From NCBI GenBank assembly GCA_965197545.1, contig CBDANJ010000005.1, positions 5,678 through 69,677 of the forward strand: DNA of 64,000 nt, written 5' to 3'. The translations under genes were made by a program, and so were the position numbers. This DNA comes from CATOSP01 sp965197545. GTDB lineage: Bacteria; Chloroflexota; Dehalococcoidia; Lucifugimonadales; UBA3495. This document shows positions 35,149-44,510 of the stretch, piece by piece. Positions within the stretch are counted from its first letter, which is position 1. Every line of letters starts with the position of its first letter. The notes beneath the pieces are model-generated. The model made no database searches and was not told the origin of the DNA. It saw nothing but the letters and a program-made list of their open reading frames with translations.

Positions 35149-35471
35149 CAGATCATAATATGGGACAGGACACACTGGACTTTGGCACCTCCTTTTCTTC
35201 TGTTTCGAGAAGAAAAGTTTGCCAAGCTGGTGTGTCCTTTCCGTTCGAGCCGACCGAAGGAGGCCACAGCTCCGTTCGCTACGCTCACTTCGTTCTGGCC
35301 TCCTTCCAGAAAATCCTTAATTCCTTCAACCCGGTTCTTCCTAGAATCTTGATCTTCCTCAGGGGGGTACGATGTCTGTTCCGTTTCCCACCCGCGTGTG
35401 CGGGGGGACCTGGACACCGTGGGATGCAAGACTCTAAAATAGGGGTCTATCCCCGCGTGTGCGGGGGGACC
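34074..35471. CRISPR. Degraded type I-E-like CRISPR array interrupted by an IS
   Basis: A 28-bp repeat ggtctatccccgcgtgtgcg plus ggggacc is complete at 35444-35471. A right-hand part lies at 35391-35410 and a left-hand part at 34074-34097. One 33-bp spacer lies at 35411-35443. The repeat's GC-rich hairpin and terminal ggtc..gacc resemble type I-E repeats. The IS481 element at 34099-35389 sits between the partial repeats. No cas gene exists in the window. Confidence 0.82.
34099..35389 (-). mobile_element. IS481-like insertion sequence inside the CRISPR remnant
   Basis: About 1,291 bp with imperfect inverted ends: left gggatgcggaatgagatcgt, right (complement) gggaaacggaacagacatcg, each followed by ac plus a run of C. 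The right flank repeats the CRISPR core ccgcgtgtgcggggg also present on the left, so either the target lay within a repeat or the element replaced repeat-spacer DNA. Confidence 0.8.
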
Positions 35472-35676
35472 TCACCCACAGGGGGTCACCTTCCGTGGCG
35501 AGGTTCCTTGCGTCGGAACCCCGGAAATCAAGGCGCGCCGATTTATCCTGGCCGTACGGTACCATAGCGAAATCGGAAATCCTGGCCTGACTCGGCGACC
35601 AAAATGGAAATCTCGGATTCTTTCGCCGGTAGAAGCGCTCTAGCGCTTTCATTTGTGCCGATTAGGAGGGGCGATC

Positions 35677-38403
35677 ATGCTCGATGCACTCAAGAATTTG
35701 ACGGGCGGTAGCCGGACGAAAAAGCAGGCCGCGGATTTCGAGGCCTTGATCCTGGCGGCGAAGGAAGAACAAAGCGCCCTCAATGCCATGCTCGCACAGA
35801 TTACCCTGCGCGGTTCGAAGGTGGCCCAGGTCGGCAAGACGCTCGAGCAGTTCGACGCGAAGACGGTCGCGACGAGCCAGAAGGTTACTGACGTCGACAA
35901 GCGCATCGCCGGCCTCGAGGAACGAACCCGGACATTTACGGAGATCGATGCGCGCATACAGGCGCTGCTGGCGATCGCGGAGCAAGCTCAGCAGAAGGCG
36001 GAGGGCTTGGTGGCTCCTGGCAGTGATCTACAGAAGCACCGACAGTCCGTCCAGCACCTCTCGTCGCAAATGCTCCAGACCCAGGCAGGCATTGATGCCC
36101 TCAAGCGAGAGCAGGCCACCCTGGAGGAGGCCCGGACCGCACTGCGCAAGACGCAGGGTGAGGTCAAGAGCACGATCGACGCTGCCGCGGTGGTCAAGGC
36201 CGAGCTCGATCAGGTCCGCGGTACCGCCGGCCATCTATCGCAGGACTACGCGCGGCTGCGCGACGCGTCCAAAGAAGTACGCGAGGATTCCGTCGGGGCC
36301 GCGGAGTCGGTCAAGGAACTGGAGCGGAAACTCGGCCCGCTGATGCAGCTCCAGGAGCTGAGCAAGACGACCGAAGAGAAGCTTGCCGCCCTCAACGCCA
36401 TGGCCGAGCATGTCTCACAGAAGGCCAAGGCCCTCGAGAGCCAGCGATCGACGGTGGAACGGGCCGTCGTCGAAGCCAAGCGACTGAACGAAATGGTCTG
36501 GAACATGGACGTCCAGATCAACCGGCTGAACGAAGGCGCGAAGGAGGCCCACCGTAGCGAGGAGACCATCGGCCGCATTGAGACACTCGTCCAGCAGACC
36601 AACGCCACGGTCGAAGGGGTGACAAAGGCCCGCGACGACATGGCGCGCGAGGCGGCGCGGTTTGAAAAGGATGGGCGGGCGCTCGTGGATGGCTTGCGCG
36701 CGTCCCTCGAGCGCGTTGCGCTCGAGAAGAAGGAATTCGAGGCGCTCGACTTGCGGCTGCGCGCACTGCAGGGCGCGGTCAAGGAAGCCGAAGCCAGCAT
36801 GGAGGCGCTTGCCGTCAAGGAGCGGAATCTCTCCCAGCTCCACCAGAAGGCGGATGTCCTGCACCAGAGCTTCAAGGGACTCTCTGTGCAGGCAGACGAA
36901 CTAGCGAAGAAGCAGGCCGGACTCGATATGCTGCAGGGCCGTCTCGCGCAGGTCGAGGAGTTGGCGAAACGGACGGCCCTGCAGCAGGAGACGCTGAAGC
37001 AGGGGCGACAGGAGCTCGAGACACTGCGCGGGGACATTTATAAGTTCCACGAGTCCCACGCCCAAGTCGCCCGACTTGGCGACAAGCTGGCAGCCGACCG
37101 CGACGCGCTCGAAGCCTTCAGCGAGCGGATGACGGCATTCATGCTCCGCACGCCGCAGATCGACGCCACGCTGAACGCGATCAATGGAAAGCTGGCGCTG
37201 GCCGATGAGGGGATCCAGCAGACGGTCCGGCTGGGTGAACTGGCCGGCGAGCTGGACACACAGGTGGATCGGCTTTCAGCTCGGACGCAGTTCGTCGACA
37301 AGCTGGAGGCCCGGATCGACGGCATGCACACGCTTGCTGCCGAAGTGGACGGTAAGCTGGCGGAGCAGCTCGCCCGCCGCTCCGAGCTCGACACCCTGAA
37401 GAGTCAGTGTGATTCGATTCTCGCGCGGACCCTCGACGCGGAGCAGAAGATTGAGTCGGTCGAGGCGCAGCAGCGAAAGCTTCTCCCCGTCACCAATCGC
37501 GTGTCCACCCTCGAGGCGCGCCTCGAGGCGGCTCACAGCCGCGTCAAGGAGATCCAGCAAGACGAGGCTGTCCTGCGCGAGCAGGAAACCCGACTGGCGG
37601 AATGTGTCGAAGCAAGCCGCGCGCTGGCCGACGAGACCAGCGCGCGAATGAAACAGACCCAGGCGCTGAACGACGAACTGACTCGTGCCGCCGTCACCAA
37701 AGACGAATTAGTTTCAGAACTCGCACGCATTCAGACACACCAGCGCGACGCGGCGGCGCGCGCTGAAACGACCGAGGATCAGATCAAACGCACCGAAACA
37801 ATGTACAAGCAGATCGAACAGCGGCAGGGCCAGCTCGCATTCTCGGAAAGGAAGGTCGCGCTCGTCGAAGCGAAGATGGCCGAGCTGTCAGACAAAGCCG
37901 GTACCCTCGATCAGACGATCAAGGGCATTCTCGAGCGACAGGCGGTGGTGGTGGCCGTCAAGACCGAAGTGGACAGCGTCCACGAGATCAGCGCGCGCAG
38001 CCGGGCGGACCTGCAGTTCGTGACAGATCACCGGGACGAGGTGGCTGCCGTGCGGAGTCAGATCAATGATCTTCTGACCACAGCGCGGGAAACCGCGGAG
38101 AAGATCGCCGCCATCGAAGGGCGACAGGAGACGGTGGACGAGGTTCAGGCGAAAACGAATCTCATCTCGAACCTGCTCGAGGACGTGAGCGTGAATCTCG
38201 AAACACTCGTCGAGCAGAAGTCGATCATCGACAATCTGACCGAGAAACTGGCCGGTGTTGACTTCACCATGCACGAGGCGCAGAACACGCTCCAGACGCT
38301 GAAGCACGAGCGCGAGCTGGCCGAACGCATGGAGAAGAGCATCAAGCAGCTTCGGACGAAAACCGTAAAGGCCGACCACCCGCGTAAATCGGCGACCGCC
38401 TAG
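35677..38403 (+). CDS. Long coiled-coil protein of unknown function
   Basis: 908 residues from MLDALKNLTGGSRTKKQAADF, with GGAGGGG upstream; an upstream GTG-type start is less likely. Nearly the whole sequence is heptad-rich (Leu/Ile every 3-4 residues, many Glu, Lys, Gln, Ala, Arg), without ATPase, HAMP or membrane motifs. It resembles the arms of SMC or a filament protein rather than a chemoreceptor. A gene-length coiled coil next to a CRISPR remnant and a MITE has no obvious partner. Possible roles: cytoskeletal scaffold, cell-shape or nucleoid organisation. Composition is GC-rich like the surroundings, and the frame is intact. Confidence 0.82.
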   Translation: MLDALKNLTGGSRTKKQAADFEALILAAKEEQSALNAMLAQITLRGSKVAQVGKTLEQFDAKTVATSQKVTDVDKRIAGLEERTRTFTEIDARIQALLAIAEQAQQKAEGLVAPGSDLQKHRQSVQHLSSQMLQTQAGIDALKREQATLEEARTALRKTQGEVKSTIDAAAVVKAELDQVRGTAGHLSQDYARLRDASKEVREDSVGAAESVKELERKLGPLMQLQELSKTTEEKLAALNAMAEHVSQKAKALESQRSTVERAVVEAKRLNEMVWNMDVQINRLNEGAKEAHRSEETIGRIETLVQQTNATVEGVTKARDDMAREAARFEKDGRALVDGLRASLERVALEKKEFEALDLRLRALQGAVKEAEASMEALAVKERNLSQLHQKADVLHQSFKGLSVQADELAKKQAGLDMLQGRLAQVEELAKRTALQQETLKQGRQELETLRGDIYKFHESHAQVARLGDKLAADRDALEAFSERMTAFMLRTPQIDATLNAINGKLALADEGIQQTVRLGELAGELDTQVDRLSARTQFVDKLEARIDGMHTLAAEVDGKLAEQLARRSELDTLKSQCDSILARTLDAEQKIESVEAQQRKLLPVTNRVSTLEARLEAAHSRVKEIQQDEAVLREQETRLAECVEASRALADETSARMKQTQALNDELTRAAVTKDELVSELARIQTHQRDAAARAETTEDQIKRTETMYKQIEQRQGQLAFSERKVALVEAKMAELSDKAGTLDQTIKGILERQAVVVAVKTEVDSVHEISARSRADLQFVTDHRDEVAAVRSQINDLLTTARETAEKIAAIEGRQETVDEVQAKTNLISNLLEDVSVNLETLVEQKSIIDNLTEKLAGVDFTMHEAQNTLQTLKHERELAERMEKSIKQLRTKTVKADHPRKSATA

Positions 38404-38445
38404 CCTTTTGCCGTCGGTCCCGGCGGGTGGCTGACGCGTCCACCC

Positions 38446-38575
38446 GGTACTGTCAAGTTAAGTGGAATTCTCGGGTTTTGGAGGCGGAAACGGTCGGCGG
38501 CCGAATGTAGAATCAACAACTTAGGGAGTGGCCGAGCCGCTGATTAGACATCAAATCGGTTAACTTGACAGTACC
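38446..38575 (+). mobile_element. 130-bp MITE, copy 2
   Basis: Intact ends ggtactgtcaagttaa and ttaacttgacagtacc. It lies 43 bp after the stop of the coiled-coil gene and directly before a gene fragment. It is nearly identical to the copies at 2684-2813 (inverted) and 62691-62820. Confidence 0.93.
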
Positions 38576-38584
38576 CCTCGCCCG

Positions 38585-38830
38585 GTGCCTCCACCCCCGC
38601 CTTCCCTGGATGCTCCGCTCCCAGGCTGGCGTTCCCACCGCCTGGACAACGGGGACTGGGGCTCCATCTATCTTGGCGATCCCGCTGTGTTGCCCTCTGA
38701 GCTCGTCGGTGCAAAGATCGTCATGCAGTCGCGAAACGGCCAATCTTGGACCACCAACGTAACGACTGTCCTGGACCGTGGCAGCAGTCAGGTCATCGTC
38801 GCCGACTCCGGGAGGCCTTCGGAACCTTGA
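38585..38830 (+). CDS. Small conserved-looking protein, 5' end possibly lost to the MITE
   Basis: The frame begins right after the MITE and reads PSLDAPLPGWRSHRLDNGDW, GSIYLGDPAVLPSELVGAKI, VMQSRNGQSWTTNVTTVLD and ends GRPSEP. A compact alpha/beta pattern without Cys. The start is a GTG within the Pro-rich opening. It resembles short phage- or plasmid-borne proteins I cannot name. A terminator follows at 38836. Confidence 0.5.
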   Translation: MPPPPPSLDAPLPGWRSHRLDNGDWGSIYLGDPAVLPSELVGAKIVMQSRNGQSWTTNVTTVLDRGSSQVIVADSGRPSEP

Positions 38831-38835
38831 TTTCC

Positions 38836-38861
38836 GGCTCCTGCCCAATTGGGCAGGAGCC
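38836..38861 (+). terminator. Hairpin terminator after the small gene
   Basis: A perfect inverted repeat ggctcctgccc/gggcaggagcc with a 4-base loop starts 6 bp after the stop. No T-run follows, so termination strength is unclear. Confidence 0.6.
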
Positions 38862-38895
38862 CACAGATTCGTCCATCTCAAAGCAAGGAGAAACC

Positions 38896-39069
38896 ATGAG
38901 TAAAGACAAAGCAGAAGACGACGCGAAGAAAATTGTGAGAGAAGAAACTGAACGGACCAAGCGCAGCGATGCGCGGAGGCAGAAACCGGAGAAGCAGGGG
39001 GGATTCGGGGACCTGTTCGAGGATATGTGGAGTGACCTGGAGGACTACGGGGATTCAAAAAAGGGGTGA
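38896..39069 (+). CDS. 57-residue charged acidic/basic small protein
   Basis: Starts ATG 38896 with aaggag spaced 5 bp upstream. The peptide MSKDKAEDDAKKIVREETER is strongly charged and helical, followed by RRQKPEKQGGFGDLFEDMW and an acidic end. No membrane segment. The good ribosome-binding site and codon use suggest a genuine gene. Function unknown; possibly an accessory of the neighbouring replicon. Confidence 0.6.
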   Translation: MSKDKAEDDAKKIVREETERTKRSDARRQKPEKQGGFGDLFEDMWSDLEDYGDSKKG

Positions 39070-39194
39070 GTATGGCGAGGTGGAATCAAGAATCGTTCCT
39101 TTGTGCAACCCTCTGGCGGTGCAGAGTGGCTCTCTGAGCTTGAGTTCCTGTCTCTTTGTGGTGGTTCTTTTCCCGGGGCTTTGTTTCTGGTGAT

Positions 39195-39350
39195 TTTTCC
39201 ACAGGATTAGTCGCTCTTACTACTTGTACATCTTCTACTTGATCTTATTACTTGAGTGTCGTGGTGAATGTTCGAAGATTTCACCCCCGAATCGTGGTGA
39301 ATGTTCGTGGAAAACTCTCCGGAATCACAGGAAGCTGTGGAAAGCGCCCT
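39195..39350 (-). other. oriV: Inverted origin region 3 with 33-bp iterons
   Basis: On the minus strand the core tgtggaaaa is preceded by the caagtagta and related boxes (39210-39255). The iteron tcgtggtgaatgttcg occurs at 39259 and 39292, a 33-bp period. A tttccac motif follows. The matching repA is the C-terminal remnant at 40245-40373, but a beta-barrel gene lies between. Confidence 0.72.
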
Positions 39351-39441
39351 CAGCTGCTCTGACGGAGGAATGGCGGGGGTCGAGGGATGCGGGATCAGCA
39401 TTCCCTTGGCCGACCCGCGCTCTTCAAACGCCAGGGTAGAA

Positions 39442-40230
39442 TCAAAACCGGAATCGGATGCCTGCCTCGATCTGGTCGGCATCGATCGGCGCCCCCCGGC
39501 TAGAGCGAAAGCGATAGCCAAAGTGGAACTCCACGCGCGGGGAGACCCGAGTCGAGAGGCCCGCCATGATCTGATAGGCAAACCGGGAATCCTCGTATGC
39601 GACGGTGGTCCTGAGAGGTTCGGTGGGAAAGCCGATGGTGGGAAGCTCGATGTTGGGAAAGATGATGTTGGGAAGGCCGATGGTTCCGAGTTCGTTCTCA
39701 ACGGTGACGGTGGAGGTGAAGGCCCCATCATGGAAGAAGGCTCCAAGACCGAACCCGGCATAGGGACTCACTCTCCATTTGGGATAGCGGTAGTAGACAT
39801 TGCCCATGAGGGAATGGGTCTTGATCTCTCCGTCGCTTTCTATGGTGATAGAGGGAAAGGGAATTTCAAAGCCTTCAACAATCAACCCGCCGACGCGTCC
39901 CGCCCGGGCTTGCCCTCCGCTGGCCTGGGAAAGATTGACGATGGGATTACCGATACCGACTTTCTGGTATCCCCATTCCATCTCCGTCGAGAAGCCCTCT
40001 TTGAAGGCGTAACCGAAGGCTGCTGTAAACCCGCCTCCAGCTTTAAAATTGTCCCCTGGACCGCCGAGGCCGGCCGCTTGGCCCTTCGGGTCGTATGGGA
40101 AAACGGCTGATCCAGCAAAACCGACAAAAAACTCACCGTCTTTGTCAGCATCCTGCGCATTCAGAGGGCTATACGAGGACAAGACGACGAATAGGGTGAA
40201 TAGGGTGAAAAAATATCGAAGGAGGTTCAT
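39442..40230 (-). CDS. Outer-membrane beta-barrel protein 1
   Basis: 262 residues from MNLLRYFFTLFTLFVVLSSY. Signal peptide ends LNAQ. Alternating aromatic/hydrophobic strands (FFVGFAGSAVF, YKVGIGNPI, VYYRYPKWRVSPYAGFGLGAFF, FAYQIMAGLSTRVSPRVEFHFGYRF) and the terminal GIRFRF are typical of OmpA-like or OprD-like barrels with a C-terminal aromatic residue for the BAM machinery. The start was chosen because it gives a complete signal peptide. It lies between a repA remnant and its origin, which suggests it inserted or was captured there. Confidence 0.83.
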   Translation of the reverse strand: MNLLRYFFTLFTLFVVLSSYSPLNAQDADKDGEFFVGFAGSAVFPYDPKGQAAGLGGPGDNFKAGGGFTAAFGYAFKEGFSTEMEWGYQKVGIGNPIVNLSQASGGQARAGRVGGLIVEGFEIPFPSITIESDGEIKTHSLMGNVYYRYPKWRVSPYAGFGLGAFFHDGAFTSTVTVENELGTIGLPNIIFPNIELPTIGFPTEPLRTTVAYEDSRFAYQIMAGLSTRVSPRVEFHFGYRFRSSRGAPIDADQIEAGIRFRF

Positions 40231-40244
40231 TCCCACAATCTTCA

Positions 40245-40373
40245 ACTACTCAGCCTGGGAATGGAAGATTTGGAGGGCGAGAGGATCAGCACGCCCTTGG
40301 CCGTCGAGTAGTTGAGGCCCGCCCAGGCGATTTTGATCTTCTTGAGCTCCCGCGAACAATCTTTACGGAAGTT
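40245..40373 (-). pseudogene. repA: RepA C-terminal remnant cut by IS6
   Basis: Reads NFRKDCSRELKKIKIAWAGL then NYSTAKGVLILSPS, the last quarter of RepA. It ends exactly next to the left end of the IS6 element at 40375, so IS6 truncated it. Confidence 0.88.
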
Positions 40374-40374
40374 A

Positions 40375-41201
40375 GGTTCTGGTGCAGACAGCGAAGGGGA
40401 TTGGCGATAATGGGATAGGGCGCATCGCAAAACTGAACGGAATCCTCTATTTGCCGGACGTTGGTTCGAAGACGACATCATTCTCCTCTGCCTTCGCTGG
40501 TATTTTCGCTTCAAACTAAGTTACCGAGACCTGGTCGCGATTTTAGGTGAGCGGGGTTTATCGATTTCGCATACCACGATCTTGCGTTGGGTCATTCGCT
40601 ATGCCGAAACCTGCAAAAAGCGTTGGAGCCGATTCGAGTGGCAGGTGGGTGGGAGCTGGCGAGTTGATGAAACGTTCATCAAGGTTCGGGGCCAGTTGAT
40701 GTACCTGTATCGAGCCGTGGACGGACAGGGCAACACCGTGGAGTTCTTTCTCAGTCGAACACGTGGCATCGCGGCGGCGGAGGCATTCTTTCGCAAGGCA
40801 CTGAAGCATCATCGGGAGCCACACAGCATCACCTTGGATGGCCACCGGCCGAGCCATAGCGCGCTGCGGCGCATGGGAATGAACGGGGAGTTCAACTTCC
40901 GGGGCCCGAACCCGGTGAGAATTCGTTGCTGTCAATACCTGAACAATGTTGTGGAGCAGGACCACCGCCGGGTGAAGGGGCGATTGCGCCCGATGTTGGG
41001 GTTCAAAACGTTCTACAATGCGCGACGCGTCATTATCGGCATCGAACTGGCGCAGAAGATTCACAAACGCCAGTTCGCAATTCCGATCACCTTGCAGTCG
41101 AATCCCGCCGTGACCTGGCGTCATGTCATGGCAGCATAGGCCGCATCGCCGCGGCGCACTCCTGGTCTTATCGCTCCGACAATCCTATCTGCACCAGAAC
41201 C
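40375..41201 (+). mobile_element. IS6-family insertion sequence 1
   Basis: 827 bp with inverted ends ggttctggtgcag, the length and structure typical of IS6. One transposase gene. Flanking 8-mers differ, so any target duplication is lost, as expected if the element mediated a deletion. Confidence 0.9.
40411..41139 (+). CDS. IS6-family transposase 1
   Basis: The frame opens after a TAA at 40408 and encodes about 242 residues; no ATG lies at the normal start, so an alternative codon near 40417-40440 is likely. Features: FEDDIILLCLRWYFRFKLSYRD, first Asp in SWRVDETFIKVRG, second Asp in SITLDGHRPSHSAL and Glu in NNVVEQDHRRVKGR (DDE triad complete), terminal NPAVTWRHVMAA. The start codon problem may limit expression. 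Confidence 0.85.
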   Translation, partial: WDRAHRKTERNPLFAGRWFEDDIILLCLRWYFRFKLSYRDLVAILGERGLSISHTTILRWVIRYAETCKKRWSRFEWQVGGSWRVDETFIKVRGQLMYLYRAVDGQGNTVEFFLSRTRGIAAAEAFFRKALKHHREPHSITLDGHRPSHSALRRMGMNGEFNFRGPNPVRIRCCQYLNNVVEQDHRRVKGRLRPMLGFKTFYNARRVIIGIELAQKIHKRQFAIPITLQSNPAVTWRHVMAA

Positions 41202-41346
41202 GCCTTAGCGTTGGATTTTGCACCGTTGCTACCGTAACCCCGCATAGAGCCCCCCCCGGGGTGGCCCTCACAAGCAGCAATGGGGTCCGGGCTACAGCAC
41301 GGGCGCGTCTCGGCAGCATGAATCGCGTCTTCAGACGGACCCTCGT

Positions 41347-44184
41347 CTAGAAGTAAGAGCTGAGGCGAAAGTAGTAGTAGCCTCCGTTGAAGCCGAACGG
41401 CGAGAACTGGCCGTAACGATTCCCGGTGTTGGCCGCCGCGAACGGGTTTTCATCCGGGTAAGTGTTCAGGACGTTCTGGCCGCCGATGGCCAGTGTGGCA
41501 AACTCACTGAGCGGCACGCTGAAATCGACGTCGAGGAGGGCCTTGCCGTTGTAGGGGTCGTAGAGCGTCGCCATGGCCGAGCCCAGTCCCGCCTGCGCAT
41601 CCTCGCTATCCCAGTACGAGCCGAAGTAGTTCAGGCGGGTTAGCAGGCTCCACCGGCGAGCGTCGTGTTTGATGGAGAAATTCCAGCGGGTCTGAGGCAG
41701 CCCTCTCTCCAATTCGCTGATCCTGATCTCATCAATCGTATCGGCGCTGTAGGTCGTGATCTTTGTCCGGGTATGGTTGAACACAACGCTGAACGACGTG
41801 TTGCCGCCGAGGGCCATCGGCCTGAAGGTCGAGATCAGGTCGATTCCGTGGGTCTTGGTCGAAAAATCGTTCACGAAGAACCGGAACTCCGCTAAGTTGG
41901 CCGCCTCGGCCACCCCCGCCGCCAGAAGCTCATCGACTTCAGTCTGCGAGAGCGAGAAGTCCTGAGTCAAGGCGATGCGATCGGAGACGTCTATTCGGAA
42001 GTAGTCGGCCGTGAAGGTGAACGGGCCCTCCTCGGCGACCATTCCGACAGCGTAGTTCTTCGAAGTTTCCGGCTGGAGCGGCTCCCCACCTCGCAGTTGG
42101 GCGACCGGATTGGTCGATGGAATAACGCCGAGGTTGATGAGATCTCCGAGATCGAAGTCGAATTCAGTCGTCACGTTGAAGGCGTTTTGCTGGCCGGGCG
42201 TCGGCGCGCGGAAGCCGGTGCTCACGGCGCCGCGCAACGCGACCGCGTCAGACACTTCGTAGCGCCCGGAGAATTTACCGTTAACCGTGGTGCCAAAGTC
42301 CGCAAAATTCTCGATCCGGGCAGCTACGCCGATGGTCCAGGGATCATCTTGGCCGCCGAACTCAACGTCGTTGTAGACCGCAATGTTGCTGCGGTCCCAT
42401 TCCCCCGCCGCGACATCTGCCCTGAAGCCGTTGAATCCGTTCGAACCGGAACTGAAACCCTGCCCGGCATAGGGACCGATCTCCCACGAGGCCGCATCGC
42501 CGGCACCAATCTTGAACTGCTCGTTGCGCCACTCGGCGCCGGTGGCCAGGTTGATCCTGTCGCTGGCGGCATAGGAGAGGTCAAGGTTGACGTTGACCTC
42601 GGTCTGTGTGTAGCTGCCGGGATTGAAGCTGGTCGGACTTTCCGGACCGAGCGAAGCGTTGACGGTGTTGTTGATAAAGAAGTCCACATTATTCGAACCG
42701 ACACTGATGCTCGTGTCCCATACGAGGCGGTTGGTGATCAGTCCGCGAAGTCCGGAAACCAGCGACGCGTCTGTCGAGGTGCCGCCGAACTGCGGCGTGA
42801 AGCCGCCCCGGAATTCCTCCCGCAATTCCTGCATGGAGAAACAGTTGGGATCAGCAAAGACCTGATCGAGGGCGGCTTGATCGGACACCACTCCTCCGGT
42901 GACAGCCACCTGCGGGCAGTTCGCGGAGCCTGCGCCGCGAGCGGCGAGCACATCGCCAATGAGCAAATGCCCGTCGCCATTTCTAACACTGCCAAAGACT
43001 CCGCCACGGGTGGCCGGATTCCGGTAGTAGAAACCGCCGGTCACCTTTTTGGTGGCGTAGTTGGTGTGGCCGTAGAACTCTAGGCCGTCGTTGTTGAACG
43101 GGACGCCGAAGTTGCCGAACAGCTTCAGGTTATCGTCAACCAGCGGTGAGCCCCATACCTGAGCCGGGTCCCGCACGTATGTGTTGCCGGCCGAGATGAG
43201 GGCGATGGCGTCGTTGCGCTGGACGGATCGGTTGGTCGGGTTCGAGCTGCCGTACTCGATGCTGAGGTTGAAAAAGCCTTCGGGTCCGAGCGGCAGCCCA
43301 ACATTGCCGGCAAAGCTATACGCGAGTCCATGCCCACCGGCGTCGGAATAAAGCCTCGAGTCGCCATAGTTGCCGTCGCGGTGCGCACCAGCACGGAACT
43401 CCACACTGCCGCCGGAACGGGCATCTTTGAGCTGAAAGTTCATCACGCCGGCGATGGCATCCGAGCCGTACTGGGCCGCTGCGCCGTCGCGCAGCACCTC
43501 CGCCTGCCGGAGCGCGATGGCCGGGATGACGGAGAGGTCCGGACCTTGAGCGCCGTCAGCGACGCCGTTTCCCAGCCACTGAATGATCGCCGCGCGGTGG
43601 CGGCGCTTACCGTTCACCAGTACCAGCGTGTGATCGGGTGGCAGATTGCGTAGGTTCGCCGGTCGGACGATCGTTGCTGCGTCGCTGATCGGCTGGGTGT
43701 TAACGTTGAAGGACGGCGTCACCGTGCGCATCAGGTCGCTTACGTCGGTAATGCCTTGGCTAACGAGTTCCTCGCCGGCAATGACGTCCACCGGAACGGT
43801 CGACTCGGTGGCCGTGCGCGCCCCCGCGCGGCTGCCGACGACGACGAGAGTGTCGACCGCGCTGATCTCAAGGGTGAAGTTCCGTAGAACCTCTTGGCCA
43901 GCCGCCAGTTCCACATTGCTGTAGGTGCCCACTTCAAAGCCGGGTACATCCGCCGTTAGTGTGTAGATCCCGGGGGGCAAACCGGTGAACGCGTAATTCC
44001 CGGTTTCGTCCGTCAAGCGTGTCGTGGCCTCATCGGTCGTTTCGTGGATCACCGTGACGCTCGCGCCGGGAATGATGCCTCCGGTGCTGTCGGTTACGGT
44101 TCCCCTCACGGTGGTGCTCGCCTGGGACAGCACACTGACCAGCACACTCAACAACACAACACAACAACCAACGATTCTGCTCAT
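41347..44184 (-). CDS. TonB-dependent outer-membrane receptor
   Basis: About 945 residues from MSRIVGCCVVLLSVLVSVLSQ (signal peptide); the open frame starts 30 codons earlier. Residues 25-110 form a carboxypeptidase-like beta domain (VRGTVTDSTGGIIPGASVTV, NYAFTGLPPGIYTLTADVPG). The plug follows (VPVDVIAGEELVSQGITDVS, VLVNGKRRHRA, LRDGAAAQYGSDAIAGVMNF), then a 22-strand-type barrel ending YYFRLSSYF with terminal Phe. It imports a chelated or large substrate using TonB energy. The substrate is not evident; no transporter genes are adjacent. Intact. Confidence 0.95.
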   Translation of the reverse strand: MSRIVGCCVVLLSVLVSVLSQASTTVRGTVTDSTGGIIPGASVTVIHETTDEATTRLTDETGNYAFTGLPPGIYTLTADVPGFEVGTYSNVELAAGQEVLRNFTLEISAVDTLVVVGSRAGARTATESTVPVDVIAGEELVSQGITDVSDLMRTVTPSFNVNTQPISDAATIVRPANLRNLPPDHTLVLVNGKRRHRAAIIQWLGNGVADGAQGPDLSVIPAIALRQAEVLRDGAAAQYGSDAIAGVMNFQLKDARSGGSVEFRAGAHRDGNYGDSRLYSDAGGHGLAYSFAGNVGLPLGPEGFFNLSIEYGSSNPTNRSVQRNDAIALISAGNTYVRDPAQVWGSPLVDDNLKLFGNFGVPFNNDGLEFYGHTNYATKKVTGGFYYRNPATRGGVFGSVRNGDGHLLIGDVLAARGAGSANCPQVAVTGGVVSDQAALDQVFADPNCFSMQELREEFRGGFTPQFGGTSTDASLVSGLRGLITNRLVWDTSISVGSNNVDFFINNTVNASLGPESPTSFNPGSYTQTEVNVNLDLSYAASDRINLATGAEWRNEQFKIGAGDAASWEIGPYAGQGFSSGSNGFNGFRADVAAGEWDRSNIAVYNDVEFGGQDDPWTIGVAARIENFADFGTTVNGKFSGRYEVSDAVALRGAVSTGFRAPTPGQQNAFNVTTEFDFDLGDLINLGVIPSTNPVAQLRGGEPLQPETSKNYAVGMVAEEGPFTFTADYFRIDVSDRIALTQDFSLSQTEVDELLAAGVAEAANLAEFRFFVNDFSTKTHGIDLISTFRPMALGGNTSFSVVFNHTRTKITTYSADTIDEIRISELERGLPQTRWNFSIKHDARRWSLLTRLNYFGSYWDSEDAQAGLGSAMATLYDPYNGKALLDVDFSVPLSEFATLAIGGQNVLNTYPDENPFAAANTGNRYGQFSPFGFNGGYYYFRLSSYF

Positions 44185-44510
44185 AATGTTTCCCTTTCTA
44201 AGTGCTGTCGTAAAATGGACTTCTTCGGCTTCGGCGGTCCGGTCGAAGCTAAGTGGAGTCATCACCAGGCTCAATCATTATAATAGTAACCCGGTGTGGG
44301 TTATCAACTCCAGCGATGATCCGCAAGGGTATTTTCATTGTTCTTCAGTGTCCTGTTGAGTGGAAACACCTGAAAATCAAGAACCCCGGAAGTAGCCTCC
44401 GCAGAGGGGGTGGGTCAAGGCGCTGCGTACGCCTCCTACGCTTCGCTACGGCCCTGCGGGTGGACTCCTCCCCTCCGCTGCGGCTCAGGCGGCTGGTAGG
44501 GCCGAAAGGT

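Noticed and set aside
36246..37037. Ser-rich minus-strand frames inside the coiled-coil gene
   Set aside because: Typical antisense shadows of a GC-rich coiled coil.
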